Shown here one piece after another: positions 45,473 through 58,680 of a stretch of DNA of 64,000 nucleotides. The notes below the pieces were generated by a model. The model did not search any database and had not been told where the DNA came from. It saw only the letters and a list, made by a program, of their open reading frames with translations. The position numbers were made by a program, and so were the translations under genes. Where the stretch lies: assembly GCA_958450325.1 (NCBI GenBank), contig OY288256.1, forward strand, positions 13,610,557 to 13,674,556. The letters are read 5' to 3'. Positions within the stretch are counted from its first letter, which is position 1. Each line of letters starts with the position of its first letter. The stretch is from Agrostemma githago. Its lineage: Eukaryota; Streptophyta; Magnoliopsida; Caryophyllales; Caryophyllaceae.

Positions 45473-48400
45473 GAACCACAAGTCCCTCTGCCTACCTCTG
45501 GGCAGGCAGGGAGCAGGCCCTCTGGACTTCGACTAGAAGGCAGGGTCAGGTCGGGCCCCACGTGCCGAACCACAAGTACCTCAGCCTACCTCTTGGCAGG
45601 CAGGGGTTAGGCCCCCTGGACTTCGGCAAGAAGCCAGGGTCAGGTCGTGTCCCATGAGCCGAACCACAATTCCCTCTGCCTACCTCTGGGCAGGCAGGGG
45701 GTAGGCCCTCTGGACTTCGACCAGAAGCCAGGGTCAGGCCGGGCCCCTTGCGCCGAACCACAAGTACCTCTGCCTACCTCTGAGCAGGCAGGGGGGCAGG
45801 CCCACTGGACTTCGACCAGAAGCCAGGGTCAGGCCGGGCCCCATGCCCCGAACCACAAGTCCCTCTGCCTACCTCTGGGCAGGCAGGGGGCTGACCCTCT
45901 GGACTTCGACCAGAAGCCAGGGTCAGGCCTGGCCCCATGAACCGAACCATGAGTCCCTCTGCCTACCTCTGGGCACGCAGGGGGCAGGCCCTCTGGACTT
46001 CGACCAGAAGCCAGGGTCAGGCCGGGCCCCATGTGCCGAACCATATGTCCCTCTGCCTACCTCTGGGCAGGCAGGGGGGCAGGCCCACTAGACTTCGACC
46101 AGAAGCCAGGGTGAGGCCAGGCGGCAAAAGCCGAACCACCAGTCCCTCTGCCTACCTCTGGGCAGGCAGGAGGCAGGCCCTCTGGACTTCGACCAGAAGC
46201 CAGGGTCAGGCCGGGCCCCACGTGCCGAACTATGAGTCCCTCTGCCTACCTCTGGGCAGGCCCCCTGGACTTCGGCAAGAAGCCAGGGTCAGGCCGGGCC
46301 CCACGTGCCGAACCACAAGTCTCTCAGCCTACCTCTTGGCAGGCAGGGGTCAGGCCCCCTGGACTTCGGCAAGAAGCCAGGGTCAGGTCGTGCCCTATGG
46401 GCCGAACCACAATTCCCTCTGCCTACCTCTGGGCAGGCAGGGGGCAGGTCCTCTGGACTTCGACCAGAAGCCAGGGTCAGGCCGGGCCCCATGCGCCGAA
46501 CCACAAGTCCCTCTGCCTACCTCTTGGCAGGCAGGGGGCAGGCCCTCTGGACTTCGACCAGAAGCCAGGGTCAGGCCGGGCCCCTCGTGCCGAACTATGA
46601 GTCCTTCTGCCTACCTCTGGGCAGGCCCCCTGGACTTCGGCAAGAAGCCAGGGTCAGGCCGGGCCCCACGTGCCGAACCACAAGTCCCTCAGCCTACCTC
46701 TTGGCAGGCAGGGTCAGGCACCCTGGACTTCGGCAAGAAGCCAGGGTCAGGCCGGACCCCATGTGCCGAACCACAAGTCCCTCAGTTTACCTCTTGGCAG
46801 GCAGGGGGCAGGCCCCCTGGACTTTGGCAAGAAGTCAGGGTCAGGTCAGGCCCCATGAGCCGAACCACAATTCCCTCTGCCTACCTCTGGGCAGGCAGGG
46901 GGCAGGCCCTCTGGACTTCGACCAGAAGCCAGGGTTAGGCCAGGCCCCATGCGCCGAACCACAAGTCCCTCTGCCTACCTCTTGGCAGGCAGGGGGCAGG
47001 CCCACTTGACTTCGACTAGAAGCTAGGGTCAGGCCAGGCCCCATGAGCCGAACCACAAGTCCCTCTGCCTACCTCTGGGCAGGCAGGGGGGCAGGCCCAC
47101 TGGACTTCGACCAGAAGCCAGGGTCAGGCCGGGCCCCATGCCCCGAACCACAAGTCCCTCTGCCTACCTCTGGGCAGGCAGGGGGCAGGCCCTCTGGACT
47201 TCGGCAAGAAGCCAGGGTCAGGCCGGGCCCCACGTGCCGAACCACAAGTCTCTCAGCCTACCTCTTGGCAGGCAGGGGTCAGGCCCCCTGGACTTCGGCA
47301 AGAAGCCAGGGTCAGGTCGTGCCCTATGGGCCGAACCACAATTCCCTCTGCCTACCTCTGGGCAGGCAGGGGGCAGGTCCTCTGGACTTCGACCAGAAGC
47401 CAGGGTCAGGCCGGGCCCCACGTGCCGAACCACAAGTCCCTCTGCCTACCTCTGGGCAGGCAGGGGGCAGGCCCTCTGGACTCCGACTAGAAGCCAGGGT
47501 CAGGCCGGGCCCCATGAGCCGAACCAGAAGTCCCTCTGCCTATCTCTAGGCAGGCAGGGGGCAAGCCCTCTGGACTTCGACTAGAAGCCAGGGTCAGGCC
47601 GGGCCCCATGAGCCGAACCACAAGTCCCTCTGCCTAACTCTGGGCAGGCAGGGGGCAAGCCCTCTGGACTTCGGCTAGAAGCCAGGGTCAGGCCGGGCCC
47701 CATGAGCCGAACCACAAGTCCCTCTGCCTACCTTTGGGCTGGAAGGGGGCAGGCCCTCTGGACTTCGACCAGAAGCCAGGGTCAGGCCGGGCCCCTTGCG
47801 CCGAACCACAAGTACCTCTGCCTACCTCTGAGCAGGCAGGGGGGCAGGCCCACTGGACTTCGACCTGAAGCCAGGGTCAGGCCGGGCCCCATGCCCCGAA
47901 CCACAAGTCCCTCTGCCTACCTCTGGGCAGGCAGGGGGCAGACCCTCTGGACTTCGACAAGAAGCCAGGGTCAGGCCTGGCCCCATGAACCGAACCATGA
48001 GTCCCTCTGCCTACCTCTGGTCAGGCAGGGGGCAGGCCCTCTGGACTTCGACCAGAAGCCAGGGTCAGGCCGGGCCCCATGTGCCGAACCATATGTCCCT
48101 CTGCCTACCTTTGGGCAGGCAGGGGGGCAGGCCCACTAGACTTCGACCAGAAACCAGGGTGAGGCCAGGCGGCAAAAGCCGAACCACCAGTCCCTCTGCC
48201 TACCTCTGGGCAGGCAGGGGGCAGGCCCTCTGGACTTCGACCAGAAGCCAGGGTCAGGCCGGGCCCCACGTGCCGAACTATGAGTCCCTCTGCCTACCTC
48301 TGGGCAGGCCCCCTGGACTTCGGCAAGAAGCCAGGGTCAGGCCGGGCCCCACGTGCCGAACCACAAGTCCCTCAGCCTACCTCTTGGCAGGCAGGGGTCA

Positions 48401-48908
48401 GGCCCCCTGGAATTCGGCAAGAAGCCAGGGTCAGGTCGTGCCCTATGGGCCGAACCACAATTCCCTCTGCCTACCTCTGGGCAGGCAGGGGGCAGGTCCT
48501 CTGGACTTCGACCAGAAGCTAGGGTCAGGCCGGGCCCCATGCGCCGAACCACAAGTCCCTCTGCCTACCTCTTGGCAGGCAGGGGGCAGGCCCTCTGGAC
48601 TTCGACCAGAAGCCAGGGTCAGGCCGGGCCCCACGTGCCGAACTATGAGTCCTTCTGCCTACCTCTGGGCAGGCCCCCTGGACTTCGGCAAGAAGCCAGG
48701 GTCAGGCCGGGCCCCACGTGCCGAACCAGAAGTCCCTCAGCCTACCTCTTGGCAGGCAGGGGTCAGGCACCCTGGACTTCGGCAAGAAGCCAGGGTCAGG
48801 CCGGACCCCACGTGCCGAACCACAAGCCTCAGTTTACCTCTTGGCAGGCAGGGGGCAGGCCCCCTGGACTTTGGCAAGAAGTCAGGGTCAGGTCAGGCCC
48901 CATGAGCC
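45473..48908. repeat. 3436-bp tandem duplication, copy 1
   Basis: Composite unit with B markers at 46120 and 48168 and A 83-bp monomers at 46227, 46592, 48275 and 48640. All corresponding landmarks recur 3436 bp downstream. It contains a one-base loss at about 46709 (GGCAGGGTCAGGC), relative to 1768-bp copy 1, that is present in both 3436-bp copies. Confidence 0.92.
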
Positions 48909-51900
48909 GAACCACAAGTCCCTCTGCCTACCTCTGGGCAGGCAGGGAGCAGGCCCTCTGGACTTCGACTAGAAGGCAGGGTCAGGTCGGGCCCCACGTG
49001 CCGAACCACAAGTACCTCAGCCTACCTCTTGGCAGGCAGGGGTTAGGCCCCCTGGACTTCGGCAAGAAGCCAGGGTCAGGTCGTGTCCCATGAGCCGAAC
49101 CACAATTCCCTCTGCCTACCTCTGGGCAGGCAGGGGGTAGGCCCTCTGGACTTCGACCAGAAGCCAGGGTCAGGCCGGGCCCCTTGCGCCGAACCACAAG
49201 TACCTCTGCCTACCTCTGAGCAGGCAGGGGGGCAGGCCCACTGGACTTCGACCAGAAGCCAGGGTCAGGCCGGGCCCCATGCCCCGAACCACAAGTCCCT
49301 CTGCCTACCTCTGGGCAGGCAGGGGGCTGACCCTCTGGACTTCGACCAGAAGCCAGGGTCAGGCCTGGCCCCATGAACCGAACCATGAGTCCCTCTGCCT
49401 ACCTCTGGGCACGCAGGGGGCAGGCCCTCTGGACTTCGACCAGAAGCCAGGGTCAGGCCGGGCCCCATGTGCCGAACCATATGTCCCTCTGCCTACCTCT
49501 GGGCAGGCAGGGGGGCAGGCCCACTAGACTTCGACCAGAAGCCAGGGTGAGGCCAGGCGGCAAAAGCCGAACCACCAGTCCCTCTGCCTACCTCTGGGCA
49601 GGCAGGAGGCAGGCCCTCTGGACTTCGACCAGAAGCCAGGGTCAGGCCGGGCCCCACGTGCCGAACTATGAGTCCCTCTGCCTACCTCTGGGCAGGCCCC
49701 CTGGACTTCGGCAAGAAGCCAGGGTCAGGCCGGGCCCCACGTGCCGAACCACAAGTCTCTCAGCCTACCTCTTGGCAGGCAGGGGTCAGGCCCCCTGGAC
49801 TTCGGCAAGAAGCCAGGGTCAGGTCGTGCCCTATGGGCCGAACCACAATTCCCTCTACCTACCTCTGGGCAGGCAGGGGGCAGGTCCTCTGGACTTCGAC
49901 CAGAAGCCAGGGTCAGGCCGGGCCCCATGCGCCGAACCACAAGTCCCTCTGCCTACCTCTTGGCAGGCAGGGGGCAGGCCCTCTGGACTTCGACCAGAAG
50001 CCAGGGTCAGGCCGGGCCCCTCGTGCCGAACTATGAGTCCTTCTGCCTACCTCTGGGCAGGCCCCCTGGACTTCGGCAAGAAGCCAGGGTCAGGCCGGGC
50101 CCCACGTGCCGAACCACAAGTCCCTCAGCCTACCTCTTGGCAGGCAGGGTCAGGCACCCTGGACTTCGGCAAGAAGCCAGGGTCAGGCCGGACCCCATGT
50201 GCCGAACCACAAGTCCCTCAGTTTACCTCTTGGCAGGCAGGGGGCAGGCCCCCTGGACTTTGGCAAGAAGTCAGGGTCAGGTCAGGCCCCATGAGCCGAA
50301 CCACAATTCCCTCTGCCTACCTCTGGGCAGGCAGGGGGCAGGCCCTCTGGACTTCGACCAGAAGCCAGGGTTAGGCCAGGCCCCATGCGCCGAACCACAA
50401 GTCCCTCTGCCTACCTCTTGGCAGGCAGGGGGCAGGCCCACTTGACTTCGACTAGAAGCTAGGGTCAGGCCAGGCCCCATGAGCCGAACCACAAGTCCCT
50501 CTGCCTACCTCTGGGCAGGCAGGGGGGCAGGCCCACTGGACTTCGACCAGAAGCCAGGGTCAGGCCGGGCCCCATGCCCCGAACCACAAGTCCCTCTGCC
50601 TACCTCTGGGCAGGCAGGGGGCAGGCCCTCTGGACTTCGGCAAGAAGCCAGGGTCAGGCCGGGCCCCACGTGCCGAACCACAAGTCTCTCAGCCTACCTC
50701 TTGGCAGGCAGGGGTCAGGCCCCCTGGACTTCGGCAAGAAGCCAGGGTCAGGTCGTGCCCTATGGGCCGAACCACAATTCCCTCTGCCTACCTCTGGGCA
50801 GGCAGGGGGCAGGTCCTCTGGACTTCGACCAGAAGCCAGGGTCAGGCCGGGCCCCACGTGCCGAACCACAAGTCCCTCTGCCTACCTCTGGGCAGGCAGG
50901 GGGCAGGCCCTCTGGACTCCGACTAGAAGCCAGGGTCAGGCCGGGCCCCATGAGCCGAACCAGAAGTCCCTCTGCCTATCTCTAGGCAGGCAGGGGGCAA
51001 GCCCTCTGGACTTCGACTAGAAGCCAGGGTCAGGCCGGGCCCCATGAGCCGAACCACAAGTCCCTCTGCCTAACTCTGGGCAGGCAGGGGGCAAGCCCTC
51101 TGGACTTCGGCTAGAAGCCAGGGTCAGGCCGGGCCCCATGAGCCGAACCACAAGTCCCTCTGCCTACCTTTGGGCTGGAAGGGGGCAGGCCCTCTGGACT
51201 TCGACCAGAAGCCAGGGTCAGGCCGGGCCCCTTGCGCCGAACCACAAGTACCTCTGCCTACCTCTGAGCAGGCAGGGGGGCAGGCCCACTGGACTTCGAC
51301 CTGAAGCCAGGGTCAGGCCGGGCCCCATGCCCCGAACCACAAGTCCCTCTGCCTACCTCTGGGCAGGCAGGGGGCAGACCCTCTGGACTTCGACAAGAAG
51401 CCAGGGTCAGGCCTGGCCCCATGAACCGAACCATGAGTCCCTCTGCCTACCTCTGGTCAGGCAGGGGGCAGGCCCTCTGGACTTCGACCAGAAGCCAGGG
51501 TCAGGCCGGGCCCCATGTGCCGAACCATATGTCCCTCTGCCTACCTTTGGGCAGGCAGGGGGGCAGGCCCACTAGACTTCGACCAGAAACCAGGGTGAGG
51601 CCAGGCGGCAAAAGCCGAACCACCAGTCCCTCTGCCTACCTCTGGGCAGGCAGGGGGCAGGCCCTCTGGACTTCGACCAGAAGCCAGGGTCAGGCCGGGC
51701 CCCACGTGCCGAACTATGAGTCCCTCTGCCTACCTCTGGGCAGGCCCCCTGGACTTCGGCAAGAAGCCAGGGTCAGGCCGGGCCCCACGTGCCGAACCAC
51801 AAGTCCCTCAGCCTACCTCTTGGCAGGCAGGGGTCAGGCCCCCTGGAATTCGGCAAGAAGCCAGGGTCAGGTCGTGCCCTATGGGCCGAACCACAATTCC

Positions 51901-52344
51901 CTCTGCCTACCTCTGGGCAGGCAGGGGGCAGGTCCTCTGGACTTCGACCAGAAGCTAGGGTCAGGCCGGGCCCCATGCGCCGAACCACAAGTCCCTCTGC
52001 CTACCTCTTGGCAGGCAGGGGGCAGGCCCTCTGGACTTCGACCAGAAGCCAGGGTCAGGCCGGGCCCCACGTGCCGAACTATGAGTCCTTCTGCCTACCT
52101 CTGGGCAGGCCCCCTGGACTTCGGCAAGAAGCCAGGGTCAGGCCGGGCCCCACGTGCCGAACCAGAAGTCCCTCAGCCTACCTCTTGGCAGGCAGGGGTC
52201 AGGCAGCCTGGACTTCGGCAAGAAGCCAGGGTCAGGCCGGACCCCACGTGCCGAACCACAAGCCTCAGTTTACCTCTTGGCAGGCAGGGGGCAGGCCCCC
52301 TGGACTTTGGCAAGAAGTCAGGGTCAGGTCAGGCCCCATGAGCC
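48909..52344. repeat. 3436-bp tandem duplication, copy 2
   Basis: Markers at 49556 and 51604 and 83-bp monomers at 49663, 50028, 51711 and 52076 all sit exactly 3436 bp after those of copy 1. The only differences I noticed are CCCTCTACC for CCCTCTGCC at about 49851 and GGCAGCCTGG for GGCACCCTGG at about 52202. The junction lies inside CGAACCACAA, in register. Confidence 0.92.
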
Positions 52345-55300
52345 GAACCACAATTCCCTCTGCCTACCTCTGGGCAGGCAGGGGGCAGGCCCTCTGGACT
52401 TCGACCAGAAGCCAGGGTTAGGCCGGGCCCCATGCGCCGAACCACAGGTCCCTCTGCCTACCTCTGGGCAGGCAGGGGGGCAGGCCCTCTGGACTTCGAC
52501 TAGAAGCCAGGGTCAGGCCAGGCCCCATGAGCCGAACCACAAGTCCCTCTGCCTACCTCTGGGCAGGCAGGGGGGCAGGCCCACTGGACTTCGACCAGAA
52601 GCCAGGGTCAGGCCGGGCCCCATGCCCCGAACCACAAGTCCCTCTGCCTACCTCTGGGCAGGCAGGGGGCAGGCCCTCTGGACTTCGACCAGAAGCCAGG
52701 GTCAGGCCGGGCCCCATGAGCCGAACCACAAGTCCCTCTGCCTACCTCTGGGCAGGCAGGGGGCAGGCCCTCTGGACTTCGACCAGAAGCCAGGGTCCGG
52801 TCGGGCCCCATGAGCCGAACAACAAGTCCTTCAGCCTACCTCTGGGCAAGCAGGGGGCAGGCCCTCTGGACATCGACCAGAAGCCAGGGTCAGGCCGGGC
52901 CCCATGCGCCGAACCACAAGAACCTCTGGCTACCTCTGGGCAGGCAGGGGGGAAGTCCCACTGGACTTCGACCAGAAGCCAGGGTCAGGCCGGGCCCCAT
53001 GCCCCGAACCACAAGTCCCTCTGCCTACCTCTGGGCAGGCAGGGAGCAGGCCCTCTGGACATCGACCAGAAGGCAGGGTCAGGTCGGGCCCCACGTGCCG
53101 AACCACAAGTACCTCAGCCTACCTCTTGGCAGGCAGGGGTTAGGCCCCCTGGACTTCGGCAAGAAGCCAGGGTCAGGTCGTGCCCCATGAGCCGAACCAC
53201 AATTCCCTCTGCCTACCTCTGGGCAGGCAGGGGGTAGGCCCTCTGGACTTCGACCAGAAGCCAGGGTCAGGCCGGGCCCCTTGCGCCGAACCACAAGTAC
53301 CTCTGCCTACCTCTGAGCAGGCAGGGGGGCAGGCCCACTGGACTTCGACCAGAAGCCAGGGTCAGGCCGGGCCCCATGCCCCGAACCACAAGTCCCTCTG
53401 CCTACCTCTGGGCAGGCAGGGGGCAGGCCCTCTGGACTTCGACCAGAAGCCAGGGTCAGGCCTGGCCCCATGAACCGAACCATGAGTCCCTCTGCCTACC
53501 TCTGGGCAGGATGGGGGCAGGCCCTCTGGACTTCGACCAGAAGCCAGGGTCAGGCCGGGCCCCATGTGCCGAACCATATGTCCCTCTGCCTACCTCTGGG
53601 CAGGCAGGGGGGCAGGCCCACTAGACTTCGACCAGAAGCCAGGGTGAGGCCAGGCGGCAAAAGCCGAACCACCAGTCCCTCTGCCTACCTCTGGGCAGGC
53701 AGGAGGCAGGCCCTCTGGACTTCGACCAGAAGCCAGGGTCAGGCCGGGCCCTACGTGCCGAACTATGAGTCCCTCTGCCTACCTCTGGGCAGGCCCCCTG
53801 GACTTCGGCAAGAAGCCAGGGTCAGGCCGGGCCCCACGTGCCGAACCACAAGTCTCTCAGCCTACCTCTTGGCAGGCAGGGGTCAGGCCCCCTGGAATTC
53901 GGCAAGAAGCCAGGGTCAGGTCGTGCCCTATGGGCCGAACCACAATTCCCTCTGCCTACCTCTGGGCAGGCAGGGGGCAGGTCCTCTGGACTTCGACCAG
54001 AAGCCAGGGTCAGGCCGGGCCCCATGCGCCGAACCACAAGTCCCTCTGCCTACCTCTTGGCAGGCAGGGGGCAGGCCCTCTGGACTTCGACCAGAAGCCA
54101 GGGTCGGGCCGGGCCCCTCGTGCCGAACTATGAGTCCTTCTGCCTACCTCTGGGCAGGCCCCCTGGACTTCGGCAAGAAGCCAGGGTCAGGCCGGGCCCC
54201 ACGTGCCGAACCACAAGTCTCTCAGCCTACCTCTTGGCAGGCAGGGGTCAGGCCCCCTGGACTTCGGCAAGAAGCCAGGGTCAGGCCGGGCCCCACGTGC
54301 CGAACCACAAGTCCCTCTGCCTACCTCTGGGCAGGCAGGGGGCAGGCCCTCTGGACTCCGACCAGAAGCCAGGGTCAGGCCGGGCCCCATGAGCCGAACC
54401 AGAAGTCCCTCTGCCTATCTCTAGGCAGGCAGGGGGCAAGCCCTCTGGACTTCGACTAGAAGCCAGGGTCAGGCCGGGCCCCATAAGCCGAACCACAAGT
54501 CCCTCTGCCTAACTCTGGGCAGGCAGGGGGCAAGCCCTCTGGACTTCGACTAGAAGCCAGGGTCAGGCCGGGCCCCATGAGCCGAACCACAAGTCCCTCT
54601 GCCTACCTTTGGGCTGGAAGGGGGCAGGCCCTCTGGACTTCGACCAGAAGCCAGGGTCAGGCCGGGCCCCTTGCGCCGAACCACAAGTACCTCTGCCTAC
54701 CTCTGAGCAGGCAGGGGGGCAGGCCCACTGGACTTCGACCAGAAGCCAGGGTCAAGTCGGGCCCCATGCCCCGAACCACAAGTCCCTCTGCCTACCTCTG
54801 GGCAGGCAGGGGGCAGACCCTCTGGACTTCGACAAGAAGCCAGGGTCAGGCCTGGCCCCATGAACCGAACCATGAGTCCCTCTGCCTACCTCTGGGCAGG
54901 CAGGGGGCAGGCCCTCTGGACTTCGACCAGAAGCCAGGGTCAGGCCGGGCCCCATGTGCCGAACCATATGTCCCTCTGCCTAACTTTGGGCAGGCAGGGG
55001 GGCAGGCCCACTAGACTTCGACCAGAAGCCAGGGTGAGGCCAGGCGGCAAAAGCCGAACCACCAGTCCCTCTGCCTACCTCTGGGCAGGCAGGGGGCAGG
55101 CCCTCTGGACTTCGACCAGAAGCCAGGGTCAGGCCGGGCCCCACGTGCCGAACTATGAGTCCCTCTGCCTACCTCTGGGCAGGCCCCCTGGACTTCGGCA
55201 AGAAGCCAGGGTCAGGCCGGGCCCCACGTGCCGAACCACAAGTCCCTCAGCCTACCTCTTGGCAGGCAGGGGTCAGGCACCATGGACTTCGGCAAGAAGC

Positions 55301-55418
55301 CAGGGTCAGGCCGGACCCCACGTGCCGAACCACAAGCCTCAGTTTACCTCTTGGCAGGCAGGGGGCAGGCCCCCTGGACTTTGGCAAGAAGTCAGGGTCA
55401 GGTCAGGCCCCATGAGCC
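52345..55418. repeat. Composite family C unit, 3074 bp
   Basis: B markers at 53653 and 55043 and A monomers at 53760, 54125 and 55150. The next unit repeats it with an offset of 3074 bp at the left end. GAACAACAAG (about 52817) replaces GAACCACAAG and is shared with the units at 55.9 and 59.15 kb. Confidence 0.87.
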
Positions 55419-58400
55419 GAACCACAATTCCCTCTGCCTACCTCTGGGCAGGCAGGGGGCAGGCCCTCTGGACTTCGACCAGAAGCCAGGGTTAGGCCGG
55501 GCCCCATGCGCCGAACCACAGGTCCCTCTGCCTACCTCTGGGCAAGCAGGGGGGCAGGCCCTCTGGAATTCGACTAGAAGCCAGGGTCAGGCCAGGCCCC
55601 ATGAGCCGAACCACAAGTCCCTCTGCCTACCTCTGGGCAGGCAGGGGGGCAGGCCCACTGGACTTCGACCAGAAGCCAGGGTCAGGCCGGGCCCCATGCC
55701 CCGAACCACAAGTCCCTCTGCCTACCTCTGGGCAGGCAGGGGGCAGGCCCTCTGGACTTCGACCAGAAGCCAGGGTCAGGCCGGGCCCCATGAGCCAAAC
55801 CACAAGTCCCTCTGCCTACCTCTGGGCAGGCAGGGGGCAGGCCCTCTGGACTTCGACCAGAAGCCAGGGTCCGGTCGGGCCCCATGAGCCGAACAACAAG
55901 TCCTTCAGCCTACCTCTGGGCAAGCAGGGGGCAGGCCCTCTGGACATCGACCAGAAGCCAAGGTCAGGCCGGGCCCCATGCGCCGAACCACAAGTACCTC
56001 TGGCTACCTCTGGGCAGGCAGGGGGGAAGTCCCACTGGACTTCGACCAGAAGCCAGGGTCAGGCCGGGCCCCATGCCCCGAACCACAAGTCCCTCTGCTT
56101 ACCTCTGGGCAGGCAGGGAGCAGGCCCTCTGGACTTCGACCAGAAGGCAGGGTCAGGTCGGGCCCCACGTGCCGAACCACAAGTACCTCAGCCTACCTCT
56201 TGGCAGGCAGGGGTTAGGCCCCCTGGACTTCGGCAAGAAGCCAGGGTCAGGTCGTGCCCCATGAGCCGAACCACAATTCCCTCTGCCTACCTCTGGGCAG
56301 GCAGGGGGTAGGCCCTCTGGACTTCGACCAGAAGCCAGGGTCAGGCCGGGCCCCTTGCGCCGAACCACAAGTACCTCTGCCTACCTCTGAGCAGGCAGGG
56401 GGGTAGGCCCACTGGACTTCGACCAGAAGCCAGGGTCAGGCCGGGCCCCATGCCCCGAACCACAAGTCCCTCTGCCTACCTCTTGGCAGGCAGGGGGCAG
56501 GCCCTCTGGACTTCGACCAGAAGCCAGGGTCAGGCCGGGCCCCTCGTGCCGAACTATGAGTCCTTCTGCCTACCTCTGGGCAGGCCCCCTGGACTTCGGC
56601 AAGAAGCCAGGGTCAGGCCGGGCCCCACGTGCCGAACCACAAGTCCCTCAGCCTACCTCTTGGCAGGCAGGGGTCAGGCACCCTGGACTTCGGCAAGAAG
56701 CCAGGGTCAGGCCGGGCCCCATGAGCCGAACCACAATTCCCTCTGCCTACCTCTGGGCAGGCAGGGGGCAGGCCCTCTGGACTTCGACCAGAAGCCAGGG
56801 TTAGGCCAGGCCCCATGCGCCGAACCACAAGTCCCTCTGCCTACCTCTTGGCAGGCAGGGGGCAGGCCCTCTGGACTTCGACTAGAAGCCAGGGTCAGGC
56901 CAGGCCCCATGAGCCGAACCACAAGTCCCTCTGCCTACCTCTGGGCAGGCAGTGGGGCAGGCCCACTGGACTTCGACCAGAAGCCAGGGTCAGGCCGGGC
57001 CCCATGCCCCGAACCACAAGTCCCTCTGCCTACCTCTGGGCAGGCAGGGGGCAGGCCCTCTGGACTTCGACCAGAAGCCAGGGTCAGGCCGGGCCCCATG
57101 AGCCGAACCACAAGTCCCTCTGCCTACCTCTGGGCAAGCAAGGGGCAGGCCCTCTGGACTTCGACCAGAAGCCAGGGTCAGGCCGGGCCCCACGTGCCGA
57201 ACCACAAGTCCCTCTGCCTACCTCTGGGCAGGCAGGGGGCAGGCCCTCTGGACTCCGACCAGAAGCCAGGGTCAGGCCGGGCCCCATGAGCCGAACCAGA
57301 AGTCCCTCTGCCTATCTCTAGGCAGGCAGGGGGCAAGCCCTCTGGACTTCGACTAGAAGCCAGGGTCAGGCCGGGCCCCATGAGCCGAACCACAAGTCCC
57401 TCTGCCTAACTCTGGGCAGGCAGGGGGCAAGCCCTCCGGACTTCGACTAGAAGCCAGGGTCAGGCCGGGCCCCATGAGCCGAACCACAAGTCCCTCTGCC
57501 TACCTTTGGGCTGGAAGGGGGCAGGCCCTCTGGACTTCGACCAGAAGCCAGGGTCAGGCCGGGCCCCTTGCGCCGAACCACAAGTACCTCTGCCTACCTC
57601 TGAGCAGGCAGGGGGGCAGGCCCACTGGACTTCGACCAGAAGCCAGGGTCAGGCCGGGCCCCATGCCCCGAACCACAAGTCCCTCTGCCTACCTCTGGGC
57701 AGGCAGGGGGCAGACCCTCTGGACTTCGACAAGAAGCCAGGGTCAGGCCTGGCCCCATGAACCGAACCATGAGTCCCTCTGCCTACCTCTGGGCAGGCAG
57801 GGGGCAGGCCCTCTGGACTTCGACCAGAAGCCAGGGTCAGGCCGGGCCCCATGTGCCGAACCATATGTCCCTCTGCCTACCTTTGGGCAGGCAGGGGGGC
57901 AGGCCCACTAGACTTCGACCAGAAGCCAGGGTGAGGCCAGGCGGCAAAAGCCGAACCACCAGTCCCTCTGCCTACCTCTGGGCAGGCAGGAGGCAGGCCC
58001 TCTGGACTATGACCAGAAGCCAGGGTCAGGCCGGGCCCCACGTGCCGAACTATGAGTCCCTCTGCCTACCTCTGGGCAGGCCCCCTGGACTTCGGCAAGA
58101 AGCCAGGGTCAGGCCGGGCCCCACGTGCCGAACCACAAGTCCCTCAGCCTACCTCTTGGCAGGCAGGGGTCAGGCCCCCTGGAATTCGGCAAGAAGCCAG
58201 GGTCAGGTCGTGCCCTATGGGCCGAACCACAATTCCCTCTGCCTACCTCTGGGCAGGCAGGGGGCAGGTCCTCTGGACTTCGACCAGAAGCCAGGGTCAG
58301 GCCGGGCCCCATGCGCCGAACCACAAGTCCCTCTGCCTACCTCTTGGCAGGCAGGGGGCAGGCCCTCTGGACTTCGACCAGAAGCCAGGGTCAGGCCGGG

Positions 58401-58680
58401 CCCCACGTGCCGAACTATGAGTCCTTCTGCCTACCTCTGGGCAGGCCCCCTGGACTTCGGCAAGAAGCCAGGGTCAGGCCGGGCCCCACGTGCCGAACCA
58501 GAAGTCCCTCAGCCTACCTCTTGGCAGGCAGGGGTTAGGCACCCTGGACTTCGGCAAGAAGCCAGGGTCAGGCCGGACCCCACGTGCCGAACCACAAGCC
58601 TCAGTTTACCTCTTGGCAGGCAGGGGGCAGGCCCCCTGGACTTTGGCAAGAAGTCAGGGTCAGGTCAGGCCCCATGAGCC
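55419..58680. repeat. Composite family C unit, 3262 bp
   Basis: B marker at 57940 and A monomers at 56551, 58047 and 58412. The left part matches 52345 onward and the right part matches 51.1-52.3 kb. GGACTATGACC at about 58004 is a private change in the monomer between marker and 83-mer. Confidence 0.85.
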
